A stretch of DNA of 64,000 nucleotides from Diplocarpon mali (taxonomy: Eukaryota > Ascomycota > Leotiomycetes > Helotiales > Drepanopezizaceae): contig JAENRP010000008.1 of the NCBI GenBank assembly GCA_024741835.1, positions 275,750-339,749 on the forward strand. The letters are read 5' to 3'. A program made the translations under genes and the position numbers. How positions within the stretch are numbered: the first letter of the stretch is position 1; each line of letters opens with the position of its first letter. Shown one piece after another: positions 1 to 13,900 of this stretch. Below the pieces are notes generated by a model that made no database searches, was not told the origin of the DNA, and worked only from the letters and a program-made list of their open reading frames with translations.

Positions 1-1252
1 ACAACTATAGCCTTTAATAAACCTTTAATAGAAGTTATAAAACCTTAAGAAGCTCTATACGCTGCGTATATTCTTAGTGTATTTCCACTCCTAAATAACT
101 AAGACCTTATTAGGGTCTACCTTAATTCTATAAACTCCGATAACAAACCTTAGGAACTTAGTCTTAGTAACTTTAAACTCGCTTTTCTTAATATCTGCTT
201 ATAGGCTATGGCGTTAGAAAATTCCTAAGATCTTCTTAATATAAATCTCGTAGTTAAGGGAGTTTTCTAAGTAGATTAGAATATTATTTAAGTAGGTAGA
301 GTAGAAATCGTTAAGGTAGTTAAGGAGAATATTATTAATAAACCGCTAAAAGGTGGCAGGCCTATTTATCAGTCCGAATGGCAAAACCTTATATTTGTAG
401 GTCCTATAACGCATGCGAAAGGTAGTTAGGTCTTTAGCATTAGCTGATATGCGGATATAGTAGAAGGCTTATTATATATCGATTTTTATAAAAACACAAG
501 CTTTCGATATGCGTGCCATTATCTTATCGATAAAGGGAATCAGGTAGGGGTCCTTCTTTATTAATGCGTTCAGTTTCTAGTAGTCGACGCATAGACGTAA
601 GGAGCTATCGGCTTTTCTAATAAAGAGGATTAGGGCTGCCTAAGGGGAACTTAAAGCTTCGATAAATCCTTTATATAAGTTCTTGAGAATATAGCTCTTA
701 ACCTCTAAGAGCTATTCGTCGGTAAGGCGGCAAAGGGGTTCAATTATCAAGTTGTTCTCGCCTATTAGCTCAATCTTATAATCTACCCCTAGCCTAGGTT
801 CTAGCAGTTAATTAAAGGCCTAGCGACTAAAGATATTCTTAAACTCTGCGTACTAAGGCAGGAGCTTCTAGTCTATTAGCTTATTATTGCTTTTATACTT
901 AGCTTGCAGCGCCGAACTAAGGCTAAGAGAGCCTATTTCAGCTTGCATAGCCGATTCTCGGCGATTGATTTCTTAGTTTAGATCGTAAATAGAGCTTACG
1001 AATATGAACTCTTTAAGCGCTAGTTCTTAAGTTTGGATAGCTTATCTTACCCTAATTGTAAAGTGGTAGTAGAGGGCGCCAATTACTAAGGCTGAGATTA
1101 GGCTAATCTGGCAAGCCGGCTTTAGAGTAGCGTTCCTCTTTATTAAGAGAGGGAGCAGGGGGTCTAGTACTCTTAGCAAGGCCTTTTTCATATAGTTCAG
1201 ATCTCTTTTTAAGTCTTTAAAGAAACTGCTATCCCTAAGTCTGCAAAAGGCC

Positions 1253-1365
1253 ACTCGCGGGCTAGGACTAGGAGTGGAATTCAAGTTTGCAATTTTCACT
1301 CGCAAGCCGGGACCAGGAGTAGGATTCGAGTTCGCAGATTTCACTCGCAGGCCAGGACCAGGAGT
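1253..1365. repeat. Three tandem 45-bp units carrying the 23-bp near-palindromic motif
   Basis: The 23-bp motif starts at 1,253, 1,298 and 1,343, exactly 45 bp apart, so the repeat keeps the reading frame of the host element. It begins ACTCG and ends GAGT with a GGCC/GGACC-like centre. On the minus strand it encodes a repeated PGPGLRV-type peptide between protease and reverse transcriptase. The sister copy at 32,766 has only two units. Confidence 0.9.
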
Positions 1366-3114
1366 GGAATTCGAGTTATTGCTTGCTAGCACCAAGAGCT
1401 AGGCTTAGGCTATTCTTAGGTCTTTATCCTTAGTATCTATTATAGCTGCTCGACGATCGACATTTTACTAGGCTATTAAGGGTTTTATTAGCTATAAGAG
1501 ATCGATCAGTATATATCAGTCAAAGTAGGGGATAATAGGCATATCCTTAAGCTAAGAGATACTGTTTTTCCCCCTTCTATAAGACTGTTTAAGGTTATAG
1601 TGCTTTAGGAACTTCCTACCGATTAATACGTCAATTGCTCTTAAGCTTATAATTAGGAAAGGGAAGTTTATTTATCGCCTATCGATTATAAGGGTAAGTA
1701 AGACGGCAAATCGAATGGTTTCTCCCTTAAGGCTATTATAACTAATAGGGGTAATCGGTTTAGGCAGTTTAATGAACTTCACCTTAAGTCTTTAGAAGAG
1801 CTAGTATGCTAAAGACGTCTTGATAATATTAAAAATATTAGCTCTGCTATTAATATAGACAACTGTTTTAATAAATGATCCATTTTGAGCTAGTTCTATA
1901 GGAACTAAGAACTAGCGGCCGCCTATTAATAGGCAGGAATCAAAATCCAAGTCTTTTTATAAATTGTAACCTATACTATAGTAGGAGTCTTTGCTATAGC
2001 TTAGCAGTTTCCTAATAGTAGGTCGTTTTCCATCTCAACTTTAGCTACTATAAACTCGCCTTGCTTCTTTAGCTTAAGGCAGTCTGTCGCATAGTAACTA
2101 AGGGCTCTGCAGTTATAGTAAAGACTAGATGATGGCTTTGGGCTAGCAGACCTTTCTTAGTAGGCCGCCGGCAAAGGGGAACGAGTGCAAGGAGCTAGAG
2201 AAGTAGCTATAGCTATAGGTCTCTATAACTCCCTTTTCAGTATGCTAAGGACGCGGTCCTTCGAAGGGGAGAATGCGATAGCAGAAGCGACTCATCAAGT
2301 ATTATAGGCCTCTTCTTACTTAATATTATAGGCCTTACGGTCCGCAATAGCTAAGAACTCATCTAAAGTAGTATAATCATTATTTATTTTATACTTCTCT
2401 ATTTAAAGGTCGTTCTTTAAGGCTAAGGAGACCTTTTTATAAATGTTATCAAATTAGTAAGACTGATCAATCTTACTAGCTATAGTAAGGGTGACGAACT
2501 TGGATTAGAACTTATTATATAATAATAAACCTATAGTTAGTCTATTGTATTTAAGCTTAGCAGACTGAATATAGTTATAGTTAAAGAACCTTTAATTTAA
2601 AACCTTAAGGATATTAGTAGCGTATATAAACTTATTAGTAAAGATAGGATCTATATATTATAAGATCAGGTTTTAAGCTTTACCTATTATATACTTAAAG
2701 TAGGTAGTGATCTAGTCCTCTTTTAAAGTGAAGTTGCCTAAGTACTCTTAAATGAATACCTTTATAGTTATCTTCCAAGCGTTATAAGTGATTTCACCTT
2801 AGTAGTTACTAAAATGGGTTTAAAGGTACTTAATTTAATAGGGGTCGACGGCTAGGACTAAAGGTCTAATGATTAAGAGGTAGTAGTCTAAGGGAGGCAG
2901 CAAGTCGGCGGTAAGGGACTGAGTGTTCTAAGGGCTAGCACTTAAGGAAGAAGGGGCAGCAGTATTGTTTTAAAGAGCGGCGGCTATAGCGGCGCTGACG
3001 AGGTTTGCGATTTCGGCCTGCTAGGCAGCTAAAAAGAGAGGGGCCGATATAGTAAGGGTAGACGTCGGTTCTTCTTTGACTTCAATCGATAGAAGGGGAG
3101 TATTTTAAGAATCC

Positions 3115-3137
3115 ACTCGTAGGCCAGGACCGGGAGT
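3115..3137. repeat. Single copy of the 23-bp near-palindromic motif in gag
   Basis: One 23-bp copy begins ACTCGTAGGCC and ends GGGAGT, within the gag region of Gypsy copy A. The corresponding place in copy B (34,583-34,605) also has one, so it was present before the two copies separated. Confidence 0.85.
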
Positions 3138-3234
3138 GAAATCTATACTAGAGGAGGTAGCTTCCTAAGTGGGCTTAGGAGAGGGAATATCTCTAGGACC
3201 AGGGTTGGCAAGGAGACCCGTAGAACTAGAACTG

Positions 3235-3330
3235 GTAGTAGTAAGGCCCAAAGAACTAGTGGCAGTAAGGCCCAGAGAACTGGTAGCAGTAAGGCCTAGA
3301 GAACTGGTGGCAGTAAGGCCTAGTAGAGGT
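3235..3330. repeat. 24-bp minisatellite inside Gypsy gag
   Basis: The core GTAAGGCC recurs at 3,241, 3,265, 3,289 and 3,313, a strict 24-bp period of about four units. Minus-strand translation gives repeats of GLTATSSL. The sister element near 34,670-34,750 has fewer units, so the array changes in copy number while staying in frame. Confidence 0.85.
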
Positions 3331-4367
3331 GCAGTTAACCTTTCACTCCTCCTAAGTGGCATAAGATTGGAGGTCATAAGTACTAACTCTCTCTATATTA
3401 TCTAGTTTAGTCTAAAGGGACCTAATGCTAAATAGTAACCTATTTAAAAGGGGGAAGATTAGTATAGGCGGAGCTATATATATTCTTAAAGCCTTCTAGT
3501 AAAGTATATATTAAGGTATTATAGGTTCATAGATCTTAAGAAAGAAGGTTTTACTTCGGGATCACGTCTCTTTACTAATCAGGAGTTGCAATAAGGTTAC
3601 TTAGGGGTGCAGTGCAAATCCGGGGAAGTGGGGTCCAAGGATCTAAAGCTTATTACTCTACCAAAGTTGACCTAGTCTCTAATAGTATAGTATAACCTAT
3701 TAAGGCTGACTAAGTCTTTATATATATATATAGGTATAGGTCTCTTAGTTTATACCTAAGTGTTTCGAAGGAAGGAGTAAGGGGCTTCGAAGAGTATAAG
3801 GAGAGTTATCGACAAGTATAGTCGATAGGGAGTATAAAGAAGGTCGACGACTTATTCGCAAGGAGGGGTCTTTAAGGAGTCGAGTTATATTCGAGGCTTT
3901 CGCAAAAGAGGGGGAGTATCAAAGAGTATAAGGAGAGTTGTCGATAAGTATATAGTCGACGAGTATAAGGTTGATAAAAAGAGTAGTATAGAGTATTTAT
4001 AAAGGAGGGAGAGAGTTAGGAAGAGAAAAGTTATTATACTACTTTAGGCAGCAGCCTACGCTAGCGAAGCGAGGGCATAGTGAATAATTTTTTTTTCGAA
4101 TTGAACTTAAAGGTGAATCTCCGTTTGCAAAATGGAGGAGGAGGTAAGGGGTCGAAAAAATGAGCTGATCTTATATTCGAAGGTTATTTAGCTTTCTCTA
4201 AAAACTAGATCAGTAAGATGATCTAGGCGCTATATACGAGTTGCTTAGGGCAGTTTGTAATAGAAGTCGAGATCGAGAGATCGAGTTGCTTAAGGCAGTT
4301 CGAAATGACGATTCTAAAGGTAGTAGATATTAAGCTTCTTAGCAGAAGTTGAGTTGATCTTTTCTTA

Positions 4368-4604
4368 TATTACGACTTGCTCTTAAGCGTATAGAAGGCG
4401 AGAATTGAATAACGCTAACTGTATTACCTTAAGAGGTATACTATATAATTAAGAAGAAAAGATAAAGAAGAAAAGAGAGTCTTTAATAGAGCTCCTCTAG
4501 AATAAGTACAAGTACTTTACTAGTGTGCACATGATCCAGCCACCTTACTGCCTTAGCGTGCACCTGACTTCGATACGTGATGTAAACGTGATGCGGCCGT
4601 AACA
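4368..4604 (-). repeat. 5' LTR of Gypsy copy A (237 bp)
   Basis: It starts TATTACG (from TGTTACG by a G-to-A change) and ends CGTAACA, giving a 7-bp terminal inverted repeat. It aligns with the 252-bp LTRs at 20,697-20,948 and 35,777-36,028 and is 15 bp shorter. It lacks one of two direct copies of GTGCACCTGAC present at 35,964 and 35,978. Confidence 0.85.
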
Positions 4605-5012
4605 TTAAATCGACTGCTAACTTTCTAATAGGAGCGCGGTAACCTTATTAAGTCCCGGCTAGCAAGGTTAAAGCAATCTAGCCAAACTATACTAGGCCTC
4701 CTAAGGTCTATCGCCGCGTTAATAAAGCGGACCGCTATAGCGGCGGAGTCTCTTATAAGGGGAGGGGGGCTCGCAGTAGCAAGGGTAGCGTCAGGCGCGG
4801 CGGCTAATAGGGCGGCGCTAGCGGCGGCAAGAGGAGGAGGTCGGGGTTGTTCTAAGCGAAGGCGTATTTAAAAGGCGAGCTCCAGCTCTAGAACAGAATT
4901 GGAGCTTATCTCCTTAAGCGCAAAGGAGGAGGGGTTAGAGGAGTTGTAAAGGGAGGGGGCAGTTGGCCTAGCGTTATTGTTTTTCTATTTTTATTATTTT
5001 TCTCCTTTTTTT
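4605..5012. other. GC-rich stretch between two retrotransposons
   Basis: This segment is richer in CG and GCGG than its surroundings, has no long open frame and no recognisable transposon domain, and ends in a T-rich tract at the assembly gap. It may be remnant host sequence or part of an LTR; I cannot decide. Confidence 0.4.
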
Positions 5013-5040
5013 NNNNNNNNNNNNNNNNNNNNNNNNNNNN
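5013..5040. other. Assembly gap (28 N)
   Basis: A run of N directly follows a T-rich tract. The left end of the neighbouring Gypsy element falls in or near the gap, so its 3' LTR and target duplication cannot be read. Confidence 0.99.
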
Positions 5041-8000
5041 TAAATTTATTTACCAACCTATTTCGCATCCGGCCTATCATCTTCTAAGTGACTATAATTA
5101 TCTATACCACTTTCCTAAGCCTTTAGCTAAGCTTATAGGTTCTAAGGTAGTCCTAGCTTTATAGGATTGGCCTAATAAAAGTCGCAAATCTTATATAAAG
5201 ATCTTGTAAAATTTAAAGTGCGATACTAACTCAAATTAAGGTTATAACTAGTCCATTTGACCTAGTACTTTAGCTTTCCTTAAGATAGGCGTATACCTAG
5301 TATCTTAAACACTTTATACTCTTCTTACTTAGCGATCTTTTCTATAGTAGGCCGGGGTTATTCTTAACCTAGCAAAGGGTTCTGCAGATCTTTAAATAGT
5401 AGCTTTAGCGTAAAGATATTATATATTATAAAACCTATAAGCAACTTGATCTAATATAAATTGCCTACCTTCTTAAGAACCTTAAAAGGACTATCCTATT
5501 GATTGGCCAGTTTCCTATTAAGGCGGTAGTTCTTAAGATTTTTTATTAAAAGGTAGACTATATCTCTAGGTTTCTAATTAATCTCCCTTTAGTATTGATT
5601 TATAGACTTACGCATTTTCTCCTAGGCGCGTTCTATATTGCCTTTTGCTACTTCTTAAGCTGCGTGCATCCTCTCTACTACTAGCTTAGCTTCTACCTAG
5701 TTCAATTTCTCCTATAGGCTAGACGTTTTTAAAGAGATCTAGTCCTAACTTATCTAAGGCGTAACTCTATACCTAAGCTAATATAGGGTTATACTAATCA
5801 AAGCGTAAGGTAAAGTCGATTGCGTACAATCTATTAATAGAATCAGTTTACTCTAATTATCTTAATAGTAATTAATAAAAGGCCTTAGCCTTAAATTAAT
5901 ATACTTATTCATAATCTCCGTTTGGCCGTTAGTCTCTTTATAGTATATTATAAAGAGTTTAATCTTAATACCGATAATACAGCAGAACTCTCTCTAAAAT
6001 AAGGAGACGAATTAGGGGCCTTAGTCTAAGGTAATTGTCTCTAGAGTATGGCCGAATCGATATATCCACTAAACGAATAATCGGGCAGTTCCTTAAGTAT
6101 CGATATCTTTTTAATAAGGAATTGTAATAGCGCTCTTACTAAGTCGGTCTATAAAAACCAGGATTCGATCAAAACTATGCTTATTAAGAGGGAAATCCTT
6201 AAAATCTATATACAAGTGCTATATAAGATAATTAGGAATAGGAAGGGGCTGCAAGAGGCCTTATTGCTTAGTTGTCTTCGAATGCGAAAATTGATAAGGT
6301 CTACAGTTTGCGATAAATCTTTTGCAGTCTAAACCTATCCTAACCTAATAGTACTTAGGAGTGAGTAGCTAGTAGGTCTTTAAGCTACTAGGGTGCGCGC
6401 TTAAAGGTTGGTCATAAGCTTTTTAAATTAAATAAGTATATAAAGGAGTATTATAGCATATGCAAAGACGCTCCTTAAAGTAAAGCAATCTGTCTTTTAA
6501 AGAGTAGTTCTTAAGGAGGTTGGTGCGAATCTCTTAGAAGGATTTGCGATTATCTTAATAAAGCTTTTCGATTAAATCAAAGGAATCCTCGGGTCGATTC
6601 GGAGTCGAATTAGGAGTATCGGTTGACATTAAGGTAAGGGTGCCTTCGGCAGATTCGGCGAGAAATTTTTCAGCTAATTCGGTATTAATTCAAGGGTCCA
6701 ATTAAGCTGGGGAAATCAGAACCTAGGATCGGCTATCTAGCTTCGCTTGCTTATAAACCGGCATATCCTACTCTTAGTAGCTAAGAATATCGGCCTTCTA
6801 GTTGTCTTTGCTAAGAGTATATACGATTCGAAAATTGAAGTCAAATAGGAATTCTATCTATTAGTACTATTTCGCAGTTAGAACCTTAGTAGTTATAAAG
6901 TACTTAAGGGAGTAGTAATCTAAGTAAATATCAACTCGCTCCTTAAGTGATATAAGCTTAAATCTCCATTTGTAGTAGGATTTAATAATAGCAAAGAGTT
7001 CCTTATTATATATTTCCTAATTAGGTTTATAGCTAAAGAGTATATGCGAATAGAAGCCAATTGGGTACTATTGCTTATTAAAGTATTGCTAAGAAAGTAC
7101 TTTAGCAATAATGCTATTAAAAGCATTAGTTTCTAGCTTTATAGGTAAGTTAGGGTCAAAATGGTAAATCCGCTAAATTAAGAGCAACTGCTTGCGAAGC
7201 TCTTTAAAAGCAATTTAGCACTCTTCTATCTAATTCTAAGGTACTATCGGTTGGGTTAGAACTAAGAGGGGTTTGGCGATTAGCCTAAAGTTGCAAATGA
7301 ATTATTAATAGAACCTGTAAAATCCTAAGTAGGACTTCACTCTAGTAATAGTTTTCAGGTACTTCTAGTTGTATAGCAGTTCGACCTTTTTAAGGTCTAG
7401 TTCCATCTTAGTTATTATTAGAATATATCTAAGATATTAAGTTCGAGTAATATAGAACTCGCACTTCTTAATATCTACTTAAAGGCTAGCCTTTAAGAGT
7501 TGTTTTAGCACCTTTTCAATATAACCCTAGTGCTCTTTAACATTTTTAAAGTAAATCAAAATGTCATTTAAATATACTATATAAAAATCATCTAAGTAAT
7601 CTAAAAGAATATTATTTATATACTGCTAGTAAGTACTAGGTCTATTATAAAGGCTAAATAGGAGAACCTTGCATTTATAGGATCTATACCTTATTCGAAA
7701 GGTAGTATATTCCTTTGATTTAGGGTCTATTTGTATTCGATTGAAAGCGGCTTAAATATCCAGTTTTATAAAAATCTTGGCTTTGGATACTCGCCTTAAA
7801 AGCTCGTCTATCCTTAGAATCGGGTAAGCGTCTTTCTAAGTTAGTGCGTTTAACTTCTGATAGTCTATGCAAAATCGGAGGCTACTGTCGGCCTTCTTTA
7901 TAAATAGCACTAGCGAAGTAAAGGGGCTAGTACTTGTCTTAATAAAGCCTTTGTCTAAATTCTCGAGTAAGTACTCCTTTATAACCTTAAGCTCCTTAGT

Positions 8001-10975
8001 AGATTGATAGTAAAGGGGCGAATAGGCATTAGGCAAGGGCCCTTCCAGCTGTATCTTATAATTGTAGTACCGATAGGGAGAAAGGGTATCTGCGTCCCTT
8101 TTTAAGAAGGCTTATCTTAGCGATTAGTACTATTTCGGGAGTCGATTGTTAATTAGCTTTTCGATATTAGGATTCTTAGGCTTATATCTTTCCTTTAAAA
8201 TCCTATCCACTTTATAAATACTAGTTTGAAAGAACTCAGTCTCCTTACGCTTTATATTATAATAAAAGGTGTTAGCACTAATTTTGCAAATAGGAACCGC
8301 TGCTTTAAGGCATTTGCGAATAAGGTCAGATTATAATCGATTTGTATTAGACTGTTTTCCTAAATCTAGCTTAGTTATAGGCTAGGGCGCTGGCCTAGTA
8401 ATAGTAATAGGGATCTTGCGCCTGGCTAGGACTACTAAATTAACGCAAGACTGCCTTCTATTAATCTATTAAGCTTCGTTTATAGCTATCTCCTATTCTC
8501 TGCGATTAATATCGGCTTGATAATCAGATCGGATCCGAAGTCCTTTAAAAGGGGGAAGACAAATGACGATTTCCTTTGCAAATCGGAGAGATAAGGGGTA
8601 ATATAAAGGCTATACGAATCGGTTTTCCTTTAGATTAAGTTTAAGTCGGAATCGGCGCATCCATTTGACTCTAATAATAGCATTGCGCTAGCCTAAGTCG
8701 AGAATAACCTAAGGGCAGTTATAAATACGCCTTCTATCAATTATTAAGTAAAAGCGTATATAGTGCATAGCTTGCGCGCAAATAGTATTCTAAAATCTAT
8801 AGATAGGAATAAGGGCTAGAAGAGGAAGAATTTAAGAGCCGGTCGCTCTCGAAAGACGTATAGAAAGAGAACGATTTAAAAATAGGTAACTAAGGGCTCT
8901 AGTATCTACTAAAGCTGATAATAATACTCTAAGTCTATTTATACTAATAGTATAAGAGGTTAAGAATTGCTTCCCTCCTATTAAAGAGTTAAGATCTAGC
9001 TTTAATAAGTTGCACTTTCGCAGGTCTAAGTAGGAGTCTTTTCCTAGGCCTTTTCGTTTTCCTAATCTTCTTCCGTTTCGACCCTATTTTTAATTAAATC
9101 TAAAGTCGGATCAGCTTCCTTTGCATCTTTTAAGGTATTAATCTTGCCTATAAAAGGGCACTCGGTCTTATAGTAATTAGTTTTACTATAGGTCTAGTAG
9201 GTAGCTTACTTAAAGGGCAAAGCAAGAGAACTAGCCTTAGCTGGTATATCTTAGTAAAAAGGGGTAGTCGGCTTTAGGGCTAGCGTCCTAGAAACTCAGG
9301 TGGTACTTCTAGCGCTTAGACCGCAAGCGGTCTTATTAAGGAGCGAACCGGATGTCTTTCGATATAATACTAAGGTCGCCTTACTTTTAGTCGAAGGGTT
9401 GAGAAGTTGATTGCTTCGGCGTTCGGCATCAAAGGCGTTTAATTAGTTAATTATAATAATATAGTCCTTCCTTTAAAAGGCCTTAGCTAAGGCATAGGCA
9501 GCTCTAAACTAGGAGGTAATCTTATTCTATATAAAGAAGAACTACTTAGATCTTAAGACCTCTCCTTAGATCGCGGCAGACTAGAATCAAGCCTGAAACT
9601 AAGGGAAAGTTTCTTTAGAATAACCGGCTTCTCTTATATAGAGGTAGTAGAAAGTGGATCGAAATAGGTCTACCTCTTAATTAATTAAAAAGTAACTGCT
9701 TAGCAGTTCTACTATTTCTTAATAGTTTTAAAAGGGGTTTGTCTCCGAAAGATACTAGGGTTTGAGGTACGTTTAGGCTTATTCTATAGTAGATCCTTAA
9801 ATAAGGGCTCAGCGAGCTCGCTCATTTAAATATAGGTCGGCGTTAACTTACAGTCGGTCTCGGACTAAAGCTAACTATTGCTTATATATTAAGGAGGTCC
9901 TATTATTAAAAGGGGTGATCTTTTCAATCAGCTGAATTTTTAGCTATTTCGTATCCGTATCGACTTCTAAAGGAGGCTAGGTATCTTAAAGGTAGGTAGA
10001 TTCTCACTCAGTAGTCTAATATACACGCTAAGCCGTCTCTTAGCTTTAATAAGCTAAGGTCTTTAGGCTAGAAATAGCCTAAGCAATCCTACTAATCTCA
10101 CTTTACAATTATCGATTAAATTGATCTTAATATTATATAGATTCCTCTAAACCTAAGACTATTCCTTATAAGACATTTAAGTTCGAAAAGTCTTATTTAT
10201 CTCAGTTGGCTTAGCTATAGCATTATAATCTCTTGCCCTTAGCGGCAGAGGAAGGTCCGGCCCTAGGGGCTAGGGTAGGGGTACTCCTTATAGAAGCTAG
10301 TTCCTTAAACAAACTAGGTACATTCTATATTTGCTAACTTCCGGCTAGTAGGGAATTCATTTTACCGATTTTGGTTTTAGTAAGGATTCGGTTAAAAAGG
10401 GGTTTTATAGAAAAAGGGTTCTAATAGCATAGTGCTCTTTTAACTTCTGCCTATAGCGCTTCTACAAAAGGAGTAGTTAAGAAAATCCGGCTAATAAAAG
10501 CGTTCCTCGATTATACTAGTTAATAAGCTACACTCAAGCTCCTAGTTTGTCTAAGAGATCTTTAGGATCCTAACTCTATCGAAAGTTGAAATAATCGCAA
10601 ATCGATTTTCAAAAGGGGTAGGATATTATTAAAAGCCGTCCCTAGCGGAAAAGAACTTCTTCATTTAATATAATAATACAGAACCGCTAAAGTGCAAGAT
10701 CAAGTATAAGAGCAAGAAGTAGTGCAAAAGGCGTATTCTATAGGTCTAATACAAAGGAAATGAAGAAGTTAGAGAACCCTCCTTAAGGGAGAGCCCTTCT
10801 TCCTTATATATATAGTAGCTAGAAGCTCTATTGCCCGTTCATATAATATTATATAAGAATATCCTTTTGCACCTTTAGGGTCGATTCGAAAAAACCCTGC
10901 ATTAAATCGAGATTGCAAAACCTTAAAACGCCGTACTCCTAGGTAATTGCACTAAGTGGAGGTGCAGCCGTTACA
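5041..10975 (-). mobile_element. Ty3/Gypsy retrotransposon, second family (decayed)
   Basis: A leftward Gypsy element. From left to right the traces are integrase (about 5.6-6.7 kb), RNase H (open stretch 6,920-7,126), reverse transcriptase (open stretch 7,836-8,036 with the conserved LPxAYSPLYYQS-like start, STSPFTSLVLFIKKADSSLRF and DYQKLN, and a YLDD-like site near 7,600-7,570), protease (about 8.2-8.9 kb) and gag (about 9-10.6 kb). On the minus strand the 5' LTR should begin TGTAACGGC, which puts its outer edge at 10,975. The inner LTR edge and the left end are not resolved. Stops interrupt all domains. The domain order integrase after reverse transcriptase makes it Ty3/Gypsy, not Copia. 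Confidence 0.8.
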
Positions 10976-13900
10976 ATATCGTCTAAGTAGGCTATATAAA
11001 AATCATTAAGGTAATCGAAAAGGATATTATTCATATACCTCTAATAGGTAGCAGGACTATTAGTAAGGCTAAAAGGAAGCACCTTGCACTTATATGCGCT
11101 ATACCGAGTTCTAAAAGTGGTAAGCTCTTTAGATTCGGGGTCTATTCGGATTCGATAGAAAGCCTACTATATATTAAGCTTTATAAAAATCTAAGCGCTG
11201 GCTAATCGAGCTAGGGTCTTATCGATTAAGGGTAAGGGGTATCGATCTTTATAAGTAAGGTTATTAAGCATATAGTAGTTAATATAAAATCGAAGGGAGC
11301 CATCGGCCTTTTTTACAAATAGTATTAGCATAGCGTAAAGGGCAAAGGAGGCCTTGATAAATCCTTTATTAAGGTTATTAATAAGGTACGCCTTTACTAT
11401 TTCCAGCTTAGGTATAGATATCTTATATAAGGGGGAGTATCGGAGGGCCTTTTAAGCACCTTCGGCTATAAGCTCGATTTTATAATTATAGGGTCGATAG
11501 GGCGGCAGCGTATTAGAAGCGGCTTTTAAGAATATATATTAGTACTCTTTGTAAGCGGCTGGAATCGGTTTCTCAATTAGTTCGAAGGAGGCAGTTAGAA
11601 TAGCTACTAAAACCTCTCTGTTTTAATATTAGTTTAAAAGGGTATCGGTTTCTTATTATTAGGTCTAATATTCTTAGTTATCTTAAATCAGTTGATTAAT
11701 TTTATAAAACGAGGTACTAAAGAGCTCTACGCCTTACTAATTCCTAGCTATTATACGAAAAGTATAAGCTAAAATTGCATATATATTCAAAGAAGAAAAG
11801 GGAATTTTATACTTTGCTATCTACTTACAGGTACGTTTTAAGGTCGAAACAAAGGAGAGAGCCAAGTTAGGCTCAGTCGCATTAAGCTCTCGCTTTATAA
11901 TCAATATATTATAGGAGTAGTCCTTAGAAAAGGTATTACCCTTGACTCGGAGTAGAGTCGGGGTAGAATCGGTAAAAGAGTATTTAATTAAAATAGGAGG
12001 TGATTTAAGAGGAGGGAGCTAAGAGAGGGTTTCCTAGCATCAAGCTTTATACTTAGAAAGGGACCGTTTTAATACTATATTATATAGAGTTGCATTTTAC
12101 TAGTAGTATCGATTTAAGTTTTATTATTTAGTATTAGTGATTTCGATATTTCTTACGAAAGAGATAATAGGGAGATAGGAATTGGGCTAAGTCAGCTTGC
12201 GAAAGTATAATTAATAGAAACTTTATACTCCTTAAGCTATACTCTTCTTAAAATCACTCTATAGTTGCCGAGGTTGGTAATAAGAAAGGGAGTAAAAGAT
12301 TGAATTCGCTAATTGATATATAGATTAAGTAGTATATAATAAGTAATAGTACTACCTTAAGAACTATTATATCCCTTAACTAGGAAGGGTATAGGGAGTA
12401 TGCAAATCAAAGGTTTAAGGAAAGAAGATAAAGATTTAAGTAATGCCGAATCAATTAAAGTATACCTATTAGCGCTTGTATTAATTAATGCCGATACCTT
12501 ATAAGAAATACCATTCTTTAAAAGTAGGATCCGTTTTATTATCGAATTGCTACTAAGGAGGTTTTTTAAATTAAGGTATCGTATATTATAGAGTGCGCTT
12601 AAGAAGGAGGCTTTACTTAAGCAGGGGCGTTTCCCTTAGGAGTCGGAGGGAGAAAGGGAGCGCTACTATTATCTTATTCGGCCTTAGGGTCCTCCTCTTT
12701 ATCGCTACTCTATCCTTAGCCATTATACTTTAGCTTATTAATGTAAGAGCTATAATACTTAAGAGTAATAGAAGGGGATTTCGGCCGTTTATTAAACTGA
12801 TTTTTTCGATTAGCTATAGGAAGGGGAGCGCTAGAGGTATCGGTCCGGCGCAAAGGAAAAGAGGGAGTTCTAAACTTAGCGAAACTAGGGGCAAGGGTAC
12901 TGTTCTAAGGTCGATTCGGATATAATTCGGAAAAGTTTCTTAATAAGGGATTTGATTTATCAATATCTTCTTATTAAGCAGGCTTACTAAGATTAGGCTT
13001 AGCCTTAGTACCTGATTTATCTCTATATTATATTTGACTATATAGTATTCTCTTAGCGCGCTATCCGGCGTCTTTTTATTAAATAGCAGTAACCTACTCG
13101 TCTAATGTTCTAGTCTTATACTACTTCTATATAAAGGGGGTTCGAAGGCATTTTAGGATTTTCTCCTTAAAGGCGCTACAAAGTCGATTATTATTATCGA
13201 TCTCTATTATAGCGGCTAGTCGAAAGAACTTAAGGTAGAATTCCTAAAAAGACTCGTTAACCTTTATATAAAGGGTAGTAAACTCGATCTCGGCTTCTTT
13301 GCATTCCGCCGGGTCAGCTAAGAATTCAGTAAGTTAACTTACTAGGGTTTTAGCGGTAATTCAGGCGTCCTTATTAAGTACCTAAGGGGTTAGCTAGTCT
13401 CTAGCTATACCTTTAGTCTAATCTAAAACGTAGTTGAGTTAGGCTTATTCCCTACGAAAGTAGGGGTAGTAAAGCTCTAAATTATCAAGTACGCAGGCCT
13501 TCTAGTATTTAGCGTAGTAATCACAGCTATCAGACAGTTTCTAAGTGAGGTTTGGTATATTATAGATTCGAAGGAGGTTTAGCTATTAAGCTAAAGGCGA
13601 ACTAGTAGTATATCGGTCGGGGGAAGCAAAAGAAGGATCGTCTTAATTATCGCATCGTTTACTGCGCGCAGTAGAGGAAACAGGAGGTAAGTCGAAGTCC
13701 ACTAAGCGCTAAGGGCGCGTAGGTGAACTAGAAGGGAGTCGTTCTAGTGCTAGAGTTTTCTTAATTGATCTTAGGATACTTTTAAAGGTATTTCAAAGGT
13801 CATTTAGATCTCTTTCTTATTCGATCAATTATTAGTATATAGAACTTAGCTTATAGCTATACCTATTACGCTCATCTGCTATAGACGTAAGGCGTGCCTA

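Larger units (their letters stand above)
1..4604 (-). mobile_element. Ty3/Gypsy retrotransposon, copy A (cut by the window start, RIP-decayed)
   Basis: This LTR retrotransposon runs leftward and leaves the window inside its reverse transcriptase. Read on the minus strand from the right it has an LTR (4,604-4,368), a leader of about 0.9 kb, gag with a zinc-knuckle remnant near 2,126-2,075 (one cysteine and the histidine replaced), a retropepsin-like protease near 1,800-1,560, and reverse transcriptase left of about 1,040 with a YLDD-like site near 310-280. Stop codons in every frame rule out function. It is colinear with and very similar to 29.4-35.8 kb, so both are copies of one family. CA and TG are scarce and TA abundant. 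Family assignment is inferred from order and motifs and is fairly sure; exact domain limits are not. Confidence 0.85.
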